Source of the DNA: Streptococcus sanguinis
GTDB taxonomy: Bacteria; Bacillota; Bacilli; Lactobacillales; Streptococcaceae
Direction: 5' to 3'
Length of the DNA stretch: 45,151 nt
Assembly: GCF_003943735.1 (NCBI RefSeq)
Contig: NZ_RJMV01000015.1
Span: forward strand, 1 to 45,151
The position numbers and the translations under genes were made by a program. The notes under the pieces are model-generated. The model was not told the DNA's origin and searched no databases. It worked only from the letters and a program-made list of their open reading frames with translations. This document shows, in pieces, positions 17,412 through 25,904 of this stretch (positions are counted from its first letter, which is position 1; the number at the start of each line of letters is the position of its first letter).

Positions 17412-17424
17412 TAAAGGAGTTCTT

Positions 17425-17982
17425 ATGGTAAAACAAACAACGCGCGACCGTATGATTGAGAAGGCAAGCCAGCTTATCAGAGAATATGGCTATCAGAATA
17501 TCCCTCTGAGGAAACTGGCATCTTTGCTGGGGGTTACGACTGGTGCTTTTTACAAGGCTTTTGAAAACAAGGAGGATCTTTACTATCAGGTCTGTCTTTT
17601 GGAAAACCAGAGCCAGCTTAGACGTTTAGAGGAGCAGTATCTTGACGGAGTATCTGATCCTTTGGATTGCATTTGGCAAATAGGACTCTTTCTTTTTTCG
17701 GAATATGAGTCCAACAGCCGGATGATGGATTTTCTCTTTTTCAGTCCTGTGGCGATAGAGGCTTACCGGAAAGGTGAGCTTCTGGAAATCGGGAATAAGA
17801 CAGTGGCTTATCTGGATAGGCTGCCTATTGAGAGTCAGAAAGAGAAAAAGATTCTCTTGCTCAAGCTGGACACCTTCATCACAGGCTATGGGCATTTTAT
17901 TGCCAAAGGCTTGGAGCCTTTTGATGAGGAAGTCTATCGCTCAATGTTCAATGATTTACTAGGAGGTTACAAATATGAGTAA
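17425..17982 (+). CDS. TetR/AcrR-family regulator
   Basis: A 185-residue regulator with an N-terminal helix-turn-helix: IREYGYQNIPLRKLASLLGVTTGAFYKAFENKEDLY (about 17-53), the standard TetR layout. The C-terminal domain is variable and gives no ligand clue. Two palindromes over its own promoter point to autorepression. The stop overlaps the next gene by 8 nt, so it probably controls the flavodoxin-fold reductase and GNAT genes in one operon, perhaps in response to a quinone or electrophile (inference). Confidence 0.92.
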   Translation: MVKQTTRDRMIEKASQLIREYGYQNIPLRKLASLLGVTTGAFYKAFENKEDLYYQVCLLENQSQLRRLEEQYLDGVSDPLDCIWQIGLFLFSEYESNSRMMDFLFFSPVAIEAYRKGELLEIGNKTVAYLDRLPIESQKEKKILLLKLDTFITGYGHFIAKGLEPFDEEVYRSMFNDLLGGYKYE

Positions 17983-18553
17983 AAATCTCATTGTTTATGC
18001 ACATCCCTATGATAAAAGCTTTAACCATGCTATTTTAGAGCAGGTTCAGGACTTGTTGGAGAAGAAAGGTCAGACCTATGAACTGATCGATCTCTATGAG
18101 GATGGTTTTAATCCTGTCTATACCAAGGAAGAGCTAGCGCTTTTTAATAAAGGTCAGGCACTAGACCCGCTGGTTTTAAAATATCAGGAAGCTCTTGCGT
18201 CCTGTGACCGCCTTATCATGATTTTTCCTATCTGGTGGGCGGATATGCCAGCTATTGTCAAGGGCTTTGAAGATAAGGTCTTTTTGAAAAATAAGATTTA
18301 CGAGGAGACGAAGACTCGCCAGTTAGTTGGTCGTTTGACCAATATTAAAGAGGTATTGGCTATTACTACCTCTGCAGCACCGACCTTCTATCTTAAATAT
18401 TTCTGTGGTGATGTCGTCAAGAAAGCCATGTTGGGCCATGCCTTTAAGTCTATCGGTGCTAGACAGCGCCGTTGGTTGAATTTCGGGAATATTTCTCAGT
18501 CTACAGCTGAAAAACGTCAAGCTTTTTTAGAAAAATTAGCAGAAAAGATTTGA
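17975..18553 (+). CDS. NAD(P)H quinone oxidoreductase-like flavodoxin-fold protein
   Basis: A 192-residue protein of the NQO1/MdaB/KefF flavodoxin-like family, expected to bind FAD or FMN and reduce quinones or similar compounds with NAD(P)H. Visible signs are the start NLIVYAHPYDKSFNHAILEQV (phosphate-binding loop) and IMIFPIWWADMPAIVKGFEDKVF (flavin/active-site segment). AGGAGG precedes the ATG inside the end of the TetR gene. The pairing with a TetR regulator is common for electrophile-induced reductases. Confidence 0.9.
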   Translation: MSKNLIVYAHPYDKSFNHAILEQVQDLLEKKGQTYELIDLYEDGFNPVYTKEELALFNKGQALDPLVLKYQEALASCDRLIMIFPIWWADMPAIVKGFEDKVFLKNKIYEETKTRQLVGRLTNIKEVLAITTSAAPTFYLKYFCGDVVKKAMLGHAFKSIGARQRRWLNFGNISQSTAEKRQAFLEKLAEKI

Positions 18554-18566
18554 GGAGGTAGCTATC

Positions 18567-19199
18567 ATGATTCGTTTTAGAAGAGCAGATGAAAGGGATC
18601 TTGCTGCTGCGGTCTCGGTTTTAACTGCTGCTTTTGCGGAGCATGAGGTCTACAGAGAAAAATTCCGTCCTCTCTTTGGCAGCAGCTGGTCTTATATTGA
18701 TTTTCTAAATAGATTGCATGCAGTTATGGTTAAGGCGGCGATGCGTCATCATATTTGCCTGCTTGCTGAAGTGGACGGGCGTCTTATGGCGGTCGCTACT
18801 ATTCATAAGCTCGGTAGCCATCCTGTCGGTATACTTTCCTTTTTGCAGGCAGGAGCATGGAGGATGTGGCAATATATTCCCCAGCTTTTAGCCTTTCAAA
18901 AAGTCTTTGGGGAGGGGAGCAAAGAAGCTAAGAAAAGGGGTGTTTCAACTCTATATCTTGAACTGCTGGGTGTGCTGCCTGATTATCAAGGACAGGGAGT
19001 TGGCGGTCTTTTTATCTCAAAGGGACTTGAGCTGCTTGCCAAAGAAGAGAAATGCCAGAGGCTTACTTTGATTACTCATACAGAAAGCAACTGTCGTTTT
19101 TACAAAAAGAACGGATTTAAACAACTAGATGCCCGTGATGTTGAAGGTGTTAAGACATGGACTTTCGAGAAAAATTTAGCTGATGTTTATACTTTTTAA
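18567..19199 (+). CDS. GNAT-family N-acetyltransferase
   Basis: A 210-residue acetyltransferase. The acetyl-CoA pyrophosphate loop is seen in LGVLPDYQGQGVGGLFISKGLE (about 137-158), followed by LTLITHTESNCRFYKKNGFKQL, the usual last strands. It is 13 bp after the reductase gene with GAGGAGG before its ATG, so it is the third gene of the TetR operon. Substrate unknown; detoxification by acetylation is possible. The 19200-19355 stretch after it shows nothing I can assign. Confidence 0.88.
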   Translation: MIRFRRADERDLAAAVSVLTAAFAEHEVYREKFRPLFGSSWSYIDFLNRLHAVMVKAAMRHHICLLAEVDGRLMAVATIHKLGSHPVGILSFLQAGAWRMWQYIPQLLAFQKVFGEGSKEAKKRGVSTLYLELLGVLPDYQGQGVGGLFISKGLELLAKEEKCQRLTLITHTESNCRFYKKNGFKQLDARDVEGVKTWTFEKNLADVYTF

Positions 19200-19355
19200 A
19201 AATCTAATGATGCGGTCTTGCGTTGATAATGTTAGCTTACCCCACCCTATCATTTCAAGGGGCTGAAATAGTGCATTCTTAGATTGTTTCACTTTCCAAT
19301 TTTTTGTGCTAGCTCCATCTTGCTGATACAAGCAGCTTTTATCTTAGTCGAAAAT

Positions 19356-19395
19356 ATAAAAAATAAGGTTGAAACTTTTTCAACCTTATTTTTTC
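19356..19395. terminator. Bidirectional terminator between the GNAT gene and manO
   Basis: AAATAAGGTTGAAA (19361-19374) and TTTCAACCTTATTT (19378-19391) form a perfect 14-bp stem with a 3-nt loop, flanked by A and T runs. It overlaps the manO stop codon. Confidence 0.85.
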
Positions 19396-19748
19396 TTCTT
19401 AAAGATTCCAGCAATTTTTTGTAACAGAGTCGGCAATCTAACGACCTTGTCATTACCAATATGCTCCCGCGCAATTTTGAGAATCTTACCAGAGTCTTTG
19501 GAGGCAAAGAGGAACTTTCCTTTATCAGTCCAGATTTCAAAGTGGCGGCTGACTTTCTTGCCAGAAACATTAGCACCGATAGCAGTGATGCTAGTCCAAG
19601 GCAGCTGGATATAATCTTCTACATTGGCATCAGCGTAAAACTCCAGAGCAGTCTCGCCGATTAAAAATTTCCCAACCTTTCCGCCTAATCCAAGATAGGA
19701 TACGCCAGTAGTATTAAACTCAACTGTTTTGTTTTGTGACTGTGCCAT
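19386..19748 (-). CDS. manO: ManO-like DUF956 protein
   Basis: A 120-residue DUF956 protein, regularly found after Man-family PTS genes in streptococci and lactobacilli. It is compact, with beta-rich stretches (SYLGLGGKVGKFLIGETALEFYA, WTSITAIGANVSGKKVSRHFEIW) resembling a PH-like or GRAM-like fold, and a basic C-terminus. There are no catalytic motifs. It lies 70 bp after manN, but a strong terminator and a separate extended -10 promoter intervene. A regulatory role on the mannose PTS has been proposed for the family. Confidence 0.85.
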   Translation of the reverse strand: MAQSQNKTVEFNTTGVSYLGLGGKVGKFLIGETALEFYADANVEDYIQLPWTSITAIGANVSGKKVSRHFEIWTDKGKFLFASKDSGKILKIAREHIGNDKVVRLPTLLQKIAGIFKKKK

Positions 19749-19777
19749 AGAGTAACTCCCTTTTAGATAATATAGCT

Positions 19778-19783
19778 ATTATA
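19778..19783 (-). promoter_or_regulatory. Extended -10 promoter of manO
   Basis: TGGTATAAT on the minus strand, 29 bp before the manO ATG. No good -35 is present; the -35 position falls in the upstream terminator loop. Confidence 0.55.
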
Positions 19784-19790
19784 CCACAAT

Positions 19791-19816
19791 AAAAAGAAGG
19801 CCGAAACCTTCTTTTT
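19791..19816. terminator. Terminator between manN and manO
   Basis: AAAAAGAAGG (19791-19800) and CCTTCTTTTT (19807-19816) form a perfect stem with a 6-nt loop. It should end most manLMN transcripts just after manN. Confidence 0.88.
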
Positions 19817-19818
19817 GA

Positions 19819-20760
19819 TTACATCAAACCAGCAACGTGAGCTAGTACACCAACTACAAAGAGGGCGATGATGATAGTGATAGGGGATACTTTCTTCTTA
19901 AGCAACCACATACAAGCGAAAGTTAGAAGCAGTCCCATCAAACCAGGAATCAAGGAATCCAAGTTTTGTTGGAAAGTTGTAACTTTTTCAGGGGTTTGAG
20001 ATAGTCCTTGACCTACTTGAGCAAAGGCTTCTTGGATACCTTTATAGCCACTAGACAATTTGTCCCAATGGATATATGCTTTATCATCTAGCTTAACAGA
20101 TGAAACGTTAAAGACAAACTTAATAGATACCCAGCGCTCAACCAGAACAGCCAAGATAAACATACCTAGGATTGAAGCACCTTTGGTAATGTCTTGAAGG
20201 ATACCACCAGACATGTCCTTAGTGATTTCAGAACCAGCCTTGTAGCCCAATTCTTGTGTGTACCAGAGGAAAGCCATCCGGATAGCATTCCAAGCTAAGA
20301 AGAAGATAAGTGGACCAATGATATTTCCAGTCAAAGCAAGAGATGCCCCAAGTGCACCAAGGATAGGACGAACTGTGAACCAGAAGACAGGGTCTCCGAT
20401 ACCAGCCAGAGGTCCCATCATACCGATTTTAACCCCTTGGATAGCCGCATCGTCAATTGCTGCACCATTTGCTTTTTCTTCTTCAAGCGCAAGTGTAACT
20501 CCGATGATTGGAGCTGCAACATATGGGTGAGTGTTGAAGAATTCCAAGTGACGCTCAAGAGCAGCAGCTTGATCTTCTTTTTTAGTATAAAGTTTCTTAA
20601 TAGCTGGAATTAGTGAATAAGCCCAGCCCAAGTTTTGCATACGTTCGTAGTTCCAAGAACCTTGCAAGAAAGTAGAACGCCACCAAACTTTTTGACGGTC
20701 AGCCTTTGAAAGAGTCAATTTTCCTGACTCATCAGGTTTTACAGTATTTAATTCTGTCAT
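19819..20760 (-). CDS. manN: Mannose-family PTS component EIID
   Basis: One of two membrane components of the mannose/glucose-type PTS permease. The 313-residue protein starts with a soluble segment (LSKADRQKVWWRSTFLQGSWNYERMQNLGWAYSLIPAIKKLY), the standard EIID N-terminus. It includes MMGPLAGIGDPVFWFTVRPILGALGASLA and ends in a hydrophobic helix. AAGGAGAT precedes the ATG. It is 18 bp after manM in the order L-M-N. ManMN complexes are also known receptors for several bacteriocins. Confidence 0.97.
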   Translation of the reverse strand: MTELNTVKPDESGKLTLSKADRQKVWWRSTFLQGSWNYERMQNLGWAYSLIPAIKKLYTKKEDQAAALERHLEFFNTHPYVAAPIIGVTLALEEEKANGAAIDDAAIQGVKIGMMGPLAGIGDPVFWFTVRPILGALGASLALTGNIIGPLIFFLAWNAIRMAFLWYTQELGYKAGSEITKDMSGGILQDITKGASILGMFILAVLVERWVSIKFVFNVSSVKLDDKAYIHWDKLSSGYKGIQEAFAQVGQGLSQTPEKVTTFQQNLDSLIPGLMGLLLTFACMWLLKKKVSPITIIIALFVVGVLAHVAGLM

Positions 20761-20778
20761 GATAGTGTATCTCCTTTC

Positions 20779-21585
20779 TTAGTAGTCTTCTAGGATGTCG
20801 CCGATTGGATCGTTAGATGAAGCTGTTGCTCCACCGCCACCATTTCCGCCTTTTTTAGACAAGGCAAGGTAGATGAGGGCAATAGCGACACCAATTGCAC
20901 CGAGGGCAATCAGAGTGAGTTCGCTGACAGCAGCCAAAGCAAAACCAATAGCGAAGAATGGCCATACTTCACGAGTTGCCATCATGTTGATAACCATGGC
21001 ATAACCAACGGCTACGACCATACCACCACCGATTTGCATCCCTTCTGATAGCCAAGCTGGCATAGCTTCAAGAGCAGATTTAACAGACTCAGCAGGAATC
21101 ATCAAAAGAAGTGCTGCCGGGATAGCAATACGTGCTCCTTGCATGAAGAGAGCGATAAAGTGAGCGCGTTCAACTCCTTTAATGTCTCCTTTTTTCGCAG
21201 CAGCATCTGCACCGTGAACCAAACCGACTGACAAAGTGCGGACAATCATAGTCAAGAAGAGACCAGCAACAGCAAGTGGAATAGCAACACCTTGTGCTAC
21301 AGCGATTCCTTTGCTTGAGAAGTCTCCACCCAGTACCATGATGATGGCAGCGGCAACAGAAGCGAGGGCGGCATCAGGTGCTACAGCAGCTCCGATATTA
21401 GCCCAGCCAAGAGCGATCAGCTGGAGAGAGCCACCCAGCATAACACCAGCAGCCAAATTACCAGTTACCAGTCCAATCAAGGTACAAGCAACCAGCGGTT
21501 GGTGGAATTGGAATTGGTCCAAGATACCTTCTAGCCCAGCTAAGAAGGCAACAAAGACTACTAAAACCATAGAAATAATAGACAT
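20779..21585 (-). CDS. manM: Mannose-family PTS component EIIC
   Basis: Membrane channel subunit of the same permease. The 268-residue hydrophobic protein contains FLAGLEGILDQFQFHQPLVACTLIGLVTGNLAAGVMLGGSLQLIALGWANIGAAVAPDAALA, the classic EIIC sugar-path region. It ends with a Gly/Ala-rich tail and DPIGDILEDY. It follows manL by 44 bp. Confidence 0.97.
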   Translation of the reverse strand: MSIISMVLVVFVAFLAGLEGILDQFQFHQPLVACTLIGLVTGNLAAGVMLGGSLQLIALGWANIGAAVAPDAALASVAAAIIMVLGGDFSSKGIAVAQGVAIPLAVAGLFLTMIVRTLSVGLVHGADAAAKKGDIKGVERAHFIALFMQGARIAIPAALLLMIPAESVKSALEAMPAWLSEGMQIGGGMVVAVGYAMVINMMATREVWPFFAIGFALAAVSELTLIALGAIGVAIALIYLALSKKGGNGGGGATASSNDPIGDILEDY

Positions 21586-21629
21586 GTTCTAAATCCTTTC
21601 GTAAATTAATAAAAGCAAAACGTTTGATT

Positions 21630-22625
21630 CTACTGCACGTTGGCTTTCTTAATCAAATCAAACAAATCTTTTTTAGAGTCATTTGGTACTTTACGTACGT
21701 CGAATTCAACGCCAAGGTCACGCAGCTTTTCATAAGTAGCAACGTCTTCCTTGTCCATTGACAGTACGTTGTTGACCATTGTTTTACCAGTTGAGTGAGC
21801 CATAGAACCGACATTAAGTGTCTTGATTGGCACACCGCCTTCAATAGCGCGGAGGGCATCTTGAGGAGTTTCAAATAGAATCAAGGCATGTGTGTTGCCA
21901 AAGCGAGGGTCTTTTGAAACAGCAATCAATTTGTCGATTGGAACAACATTTGCTTTGACATTACCTGGTGCAGCTTGCTTAATCAATTCTTTACGAAGTT
22001 CGTCTTGAGCAACTGAGTCAGAAGCAACGATAATACGATCTGCTTTTGAATCTGGTGTCCAAGCTGTTGCTACCTGACCGTGCAGCAAGCGTGTGTCGAT
22101 CCGGGCAAGGTTGATTTTAAGCTTGCCGTCACCGATTACAGTCCCTTCAGGGATTGCTGCTTGGGCAACTGGAGCAGCTGTAGCAGGAGCATTTGCTTCT
22201 TCAGCAGCAGGGTTCAGCTCTTCAGGCAGAGCTTTGACTCCTTCCTTGGCTTCTTTGATGATATTGGCCACTACAGCTTCAACGCCGGCGGTGGCATCCA
22301 TCATCCTTTCTGTATAAGCTTGAATCAGCATAGGCAGGTTCAAGCCTGTAATGATAGCGAACTTGCGGTCTGGATTTTCACCCATGACACGGCTAGCTTG
22401 GTTGAATGGAGAGCCACTCCAAAGGTCAGCCAAGACCAACACTTCATCGTCCGCATCAAACGAAGCCACAGCGTCATTGAACTTTGCATAGAGATCATCT
22501 GGTCCTTCGTTGGGCATAAAAGTAACAACTTGTACTTTTTCCTGCTCACCGAAAATCATAGAACCTGATTGATGAATACCAGCAGCAAATTCACCGTGGC
22601 TAGCAATAATGATTCCGATACTCAT
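21630..22625 (-). CDS. manL: Mannose-family PTS component EIIAB
   Basis: Cytosolic fused EIIA-EIIB that passes phosphate from HPr to incoming glucose, mannose, glucosamine or GlcNAc. The EIIA domain (1-130) has phospho-His10 in [11 protein letters not shown]. An Ala/Pro-rich linker (about 138-160) joins EIIB, with phospho-His182 in [13 protein letters not shown] place the start at ATG 22625 (331 residues, [11 protein letters not shown]); a second in-frame ATG 9 nt upstream lies directly on the GGAGG and would start poorly. In streptococci ManL also takes part in carbon catabolite control. Confidence 0.97.
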   Translation of the reverse strand: MSIGIIIASHGEFAAGIHQSGSMIFGEQEKVQVVTFMPNEGPDDLYAKFNDAVASFDADDEVLVLADLWSGSPFNQASRVMGENPDRKFAIITGLNLPMLIQAYTERMMDATAGVEAVVANIIKEAKEGVKALPEELNPAAEEANAPATAAPVAQAAIPEGTVIGDGKLKINLARIDTRLLHGQVATAWTPDSKADRIIVASDSVAQDELRKELIKQAAPGNVKANVVPIDKLIAVSKDPRFGNTHALILFETPQDALRAIEGGVPIKTLNVGSMAHSTGKTMVNNVLSMDKEDVATYEKLRDLGVEFDVRKVPNDSKKDLFDLIKKANVQ

Positions 22626-22687
22626 TATTGACATTCCTCCTTATAAAATGTTTGACTTAAGTTTTAAGAAAACTTTAAGGCAAGTTT

Positions 22688-22725
22688 ATTATAAAACGTT
22701 TTCATGAAAAATGCAAGCGTTTGTT
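22688..22725 (-). promoter_or_regulatory. manL promoter overlapped by two cre-like sites
   Basis: Minus strand -35 TTGCAT (22711-22716) and -10 TATAAT (22688-22693) are 17 bp apart. TGAAAACGTTTTAT (22691-22704, minus) matches the CcpA cre consensus at 12 of 14 positions and covers the -10. ATGCAAGCGTTTGTT (22711-22725, plus) fits a looser cre consensus at 14 of 15 and covers the -35. Catabolite control by CcpA is therefore likely. Confidence 0.7.
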
Positions 22726-22935
22726 CCTAAAAACGACTTTTTCTTTCAAAAAAGTCAGTATTTGCTGAACCCCTGATAAATATAGGTATAAGCAAACCTT
22801 AGCTATAGAAATGTTTTAATAAATTAGGAAAACAGAAAATACAATAGATTAATATATGAAAAACGTTGAAATAATATGAAAGAGACTTTTGAAATGACGG
22901 AAGAGACTTTTGTTTGAGAAAGTGTTTATTTATCA
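22726..22935. other. AT-rich intergenic stretch without a gene
   Basis: Between the manL promoter and the adhP terminator there are about 210 bases of AT-rich sequence. I see no ORF with a ribosome binding site, no RNA motif and no repeat. Confidence 0.6.
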
Positions 22936-22994
22936 AAAAAGAAAGAGGAGGACCAAAGACAAAAAATCGCATCTTATGTCTTTAGTCTCCCTCT
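22936..22994 (-). terminator. Probable adhP terminator
   Basis: On the minus strand GAGGGAGACTAAAGACA pairs with TGTCTTTGGTCCTCCTC with few mismatches, followed by TTTCTTTTTTGATAA. The strong stem plus T-rich tail lies about 90 bp after the adhP stop. Confidence 0.65.
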
Positions 22995-23085
22995 GTAATG
23001 GCAAAAGTTTCTAAATAATATCAAGTCTGTCCATCATAAGTTTCCAAGAGTTTGGTAAATGTTGGGACTGACATGCTTTAAAGCA

Positions 23086-24104
23086 TTAGTGTGTGAAGTC
23101 AAGTACCATACGTCCCTGAATGGTACCCGCTTCCATTTCGTCAAAGACATCCACAGCATCTGAAACAGGGCGTTTTTGAACGACAGGAACCACTAATCCT
23201 TCAGCGCCAAACTGGAAGGCTTCTTCCAAGTCCTTGCGAGTACCAACGAGGGAACCGATGACTTGGATACCATCTAAAACGGTTTTGACAATGCTGATAT
23301 CCATCATTTCAGATGGTAATCCAACGGCAACTACCCGACCGCCAGCACGAACAGAGTCAACAGCTTGGTTGAAGGCAACTTTAGAAACGGCTGTTACTAC
23401 TGCAGAATGCGCACCGCCAGTTTTTTCTTGGATAAGAGCAGCGACATCATCAACTTCATGACCGTTGATGACGATATCAGCACCAACTTCTTTGGCCAGA
23501 GCGAGCTTGTCATTGTTTATATCAACAGCGACTACATGGGCATTAAAGACTTTCTTGGCATATTGAACCGCTAGGTTACCCAAACCACCTGCTCCAAAAA
23601 TAACTGTCCATTGGCCTGGCTGCAGCTGGGCTTCTTTGATTGCCTTATAGGTAGTTACGCCGGCACAGGTGATAGAAGAAGCTTGGACAGGATCTAGTCC
23701 TTCTGGAACTTTGACTGCATAATCAGCTGTTACGATACATTGCTCTGCCATCCCACCATCAACGGAATAACCAGCATTTTTTACTGTACGGCAAAGGGTT
23801 TCGCGGCCAGTTGTACAGTATTCACAAGCGCCGCAGCCTTCAAAGAACCAGGCAACACTGATGCGGTCTCCGACCTTGAGACTTTTTACATCTGGAGCGA
23901 TTTCTTTGACAATACCGATACCTTCATGCCAAGAACGCGACCCGGTACCTTACCAAAGTCACCATGTGCGACATGCAAATCAGTATGGCAGACACCACAG
24001 TATTCGATATCAACGAGAGCTTCCCCTGTTTCAAGCGGACGCATTTCTTTATTTTCAACGAGTTGGACATTAGTTCCCTCTGGATTTACAACAACTGCTT
24101 TCAT
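23086..24104 (-). pseudogene. adhP: Zinc alcohol dehydrogenase AdhP, frameshifted
   Basis: Zn-dependent medium-chain alcohol dehydrogenase (acetaldehyde/ethanol interconversion). The N-terminal part reads [20 protein letters not shown]... with CGVCHTDLH (catalytic Zn ligand) and then [10 protein letters not shown]. There the frame breaks near 23926-23931. The minus strand reads CTT GGC ATG AAG, where one more C would give CTT GGC CAT GAA GG, that is the expected GHEG. In the shifted frame the protein continues without stops: [15 protein letters not shown]..., structural-Zn [15 protein letters not shown], Rossmann [15 protein letters not shown], end VLDFTH. Restored length is 339 residues, normal for AdhP. 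Everything else looks intact, so the deletion is either recent or a sequencing error. manLMN-adhP is a conserved streptococcal neighbourhood. AGGAGGA precedes the ATG. Confidence 0.9.
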
Positions 24105-24166
24105 AAGTAGTTTCCTCCTGTTATTTAGTTTTTGATTATGTTAATTACATTACAAACTCAAACAAA

Positions 24167-24181
24167 TGGCAAACGCTTACA
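24167..24181 (-). promoter_or_regulatory. cre-like site upstream of adhP
   Basis: TGGCAAACGCTTACA matches WTGNAANCGNWNNCW at 14 of 15 positions, about 63 bp before the adhP ATG. CcpA is the likely ligand. The exact promoter hexamers are unclear. Confidence 0.55.
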
Positions 24182-24271
24182 AATCTAAGAGTGAATTCAC
24201 TCTAATATTCTGACATAGCTGATAAGCTCCTATGTTTAAAGCTTTTTGAACCTGATAGAGGTCGTGAGAAG

Positions 24272-24307
24272 ACAAAAAAGAAAAAGACGAACTCTCGAAC
24301 AGAGTTT
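24272..24307 (-). terminator. Terminator of the Cof-type phosphatase gene
   Basis: On the minus strand AACTCT-GTTCG-AGAGTT (24290-24306) is followed by CGTCTTTTTCTTTTTTG. It lies 17 bp after the stop codon. Confidence 0.75.
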
Positions 24308-24323
24308 GCCTAATTGTCTACTT

Positions 24324-25136
24324 TTATAAAAAGAGTTTGTTGAGCTCGTGGGCGACGCCATCTTGGTCATTGGTCAAAGACAATTGCTGGTCGGCGTATG
24401 GAAGAAGGTCAGTATTGGCATTTTTCATGGCATAGCCAGTGCCAGCAAAGGACAGCATCTCAGTATCATTTTGCTCATCTCCAAAGGCAATCAGATTTTT
24501 ACGGTCTACATTGAGAACATTAAGCAGGTACTGAAGGGCAAAGGCCTTATTGACACCTTTGGGAGCACACTCGAGGATGTTGAGTGGGCCGCCCCAAGAG
24601 TTGATAGAAAGTTCATGCTGGTAAAAAGCATTCATTTCTTCTGCCAAAGCATATTTGTCAGCTGCTCGCGTCTGCAGGAGAATGGCGTTAGGATTCTCCG
24701 TTACAAGATTGGCTTGAAACTGGTTTTCAGGTTTGAAAGCATCGATGCCAAAGAGCTTGGGATCAGCGATTTCTTCATTGGGATTGGTGATATAGAATTT
24801 ATTGCGGTATTCGCCGGCAATGAAATCCGCTTCAATCTCATCCCTACGCTTAACCATATCCAGCAGAAAGGACTTGTCCAGCGTCAGCGATTTTTCAAAA
24901 TCCCATTTCTTTTCTGGAATGTGAGTCAGAGAGCCATTGAAGTTGATCATGGGCGTATTGAGCTCTAATTCTTTATAATATTTCAAAGCCATGCGGTAAG
25001 GCCGGCCTGTTGTGATAATAACCTTGTGGCCCTTTTGGGAAATTTTTTTGATGGTTTCTTTGGTGAAATCAGACAGATTGCTATTAGAGTCCAGCAAGGT
25101 TCCGTCCAAGTCCACAGCGATTACTTTTTTTGTCAT
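24324..25136 (-). CDS. Cof-type HAD-IIB family phosphatase
   Basis: A 270-residue HAD hydrolase of the Cof/YidA type, which dephosphorylates sugar phosphates or nucleotide-like substrates. Motif I is DLDGTLLDSN (Asp9, Asp11), motif II lies in VIITTGRPY, and motif IV is AFGDEQNDTEMLSFAGTGYAMKNA, binding Mg. The C2 cap occupies about residues 85-190. It is monocistronic and divergent from the DUF1361 gene. Substrate cannot be inferred. Confidence 0.92.
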   Translation of the reverse strand: MTKKVIAVDLDGTLLDSNSNLSDFTKETIKKISQKGHKVIITTGRPYRMALKYYKELELNTPMINFNGSLTHIPEKKWDFEKSLTLDKSFLLDMVKRRDEIEADFIAGEYRNKFYITNPNEEIADPKLFGIDAFKPENQFQANLVTENPNAILLQTRAADKYALAEEMNAFYQHELSINSWGGPLNILECAPKGVNKAFALQYLLNVLNVDRKNLIAFGDEQNDTEMLSFAGTGYAMKNANTDLLPYADQQLSLTNDQDGVAHELNKLFL

Positions 25137-25166
25137 GTGAGTCTCTTTTCAGTGATAATACAGACT

Positions 25167-25210
25167 ATTATAACAGAATTCAGTGTAAATAACACGACTT
25201 ATGTTATAAT
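25167..25210. promoter_or_regulatory. Divergent extended -10 promoters
   Basis: Minus strand TGTTATAAT (-10 at 25167-25172) for the HAD gene and plus strand TGTTATAAT (-10 at 25205-25210) for the DUF1361 gene. Neither has a strong -35; both rely on the TG extension. Confidence 0.6.
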
Positions 25211-25259
25211 GGTGCTCTAATCAGTCACAATTATGACACACCAAGGAGGAGCTTTTCGT

Positions 25260-25862
25260 ATGCGTAAACCGATCATGATTCATGCTCTTTTTCTGATGAT
25301 TGCCTTTTTTATCTATATCCAATCTCTAAATGGCGGTCCGACCTATCTCATCTGGAATATGACCTTGGCCTTAATCAGCTATGATGTAGCAGTCTCGACA
25401 CTTTTATTCAAGAAACAGAAATGGGCTTATCCTCTTCTTTTCTTGCTGTGGTTGCTTTTCTTCCCCAACACTTTCTATATGATTACCGATTTGATTCATA
25501 TGACTTGGGTGGCAGATGTTCTGAGTAAGCCAAGTGTTTTCCTGCTCTTTTTAGCTTTTGTCTCTAGTATTTTGTTCGGTATTTTCTGTGGTATGGAGAG
25601 CTGGTATGTCATCAAGGAAGGCTGGAAGCTTAACTGGTATTTGGACTTGTTGCTGACAGCAGCTTTGTCGGCTGTGTCCAGTCTGGCTATCTACATAGGA
25701 CGTTATGATCGCCTCAATAGCTGGGATTTATTACTTCATCCACAGCTGGTTATACAGAAGCTTTTGCAAACTTTGCAGCCTGATCGTCTGCCTTTCATTC
25801 TTGGTTTTACTTTTTTGCAGTTTATGAGTTTGGTGTTTCTGATGAAAGATAATAAAAAATAA
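25260..25862 (+). CDS. DUF1361 membrane protein
   Basis: A 200-residue integral membrane protein with about six hydrophobic helices and the motif LLFLLWLLFFPNTFYMITDLIHM, whose FPNxxYxxTDLxH core is the DUF1361 hallmark. The start is placed at ATG 25260 because AAGGAGG (25243-25249) is 10 nt upstream; an in-frame ATG at 25233 precedes the ribosome binding site. Function is unknown. It is a single gene between its own promoter and a terminator. Confidence 0.85.
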   Translation: MRKPIMIHALFLMIAFFIYIQSLNGGPTYLIWNMTLALISYDVAVSTLLFKKQKWAYPLLFLLWLLFFPNTFYMITDLIHMTWVADVLSKPSVFLLFLAFVSSILFGIFCGMESWYVIKEGWKLNWYLDLLLTAALSAVSSLAIYIGRYDRLNSWDLLLHPQLVIQKLLQTLQPDRLPFILGFTFLQFMSLVFLMKDNKK

Positions 25863-25872
25863 GAACAGTGAG

Positions 25873-25904
25873 ACATTCACCTTGAAAAAGTGAATGTTTT
25901 TTAT
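25873..25904 (+). terminator. Terminator after the DUF1361 gene
   Basis: ACATTCAC (25873-25880) pairs with GTGAATGT (25890-25897), then TTTTTTATT. The 3' half also contains the promoter of the next gene. Confidence 0.85.

Noticed and set aside
23073..23086. 14-bp palindrome ATGCTTTAAAGCAT at the adhP stop
   Set aside because: It is too AT-rich and short to call an operator, and no T run makes it a terminator. A better hairpin lies downstream at 22936-22994.
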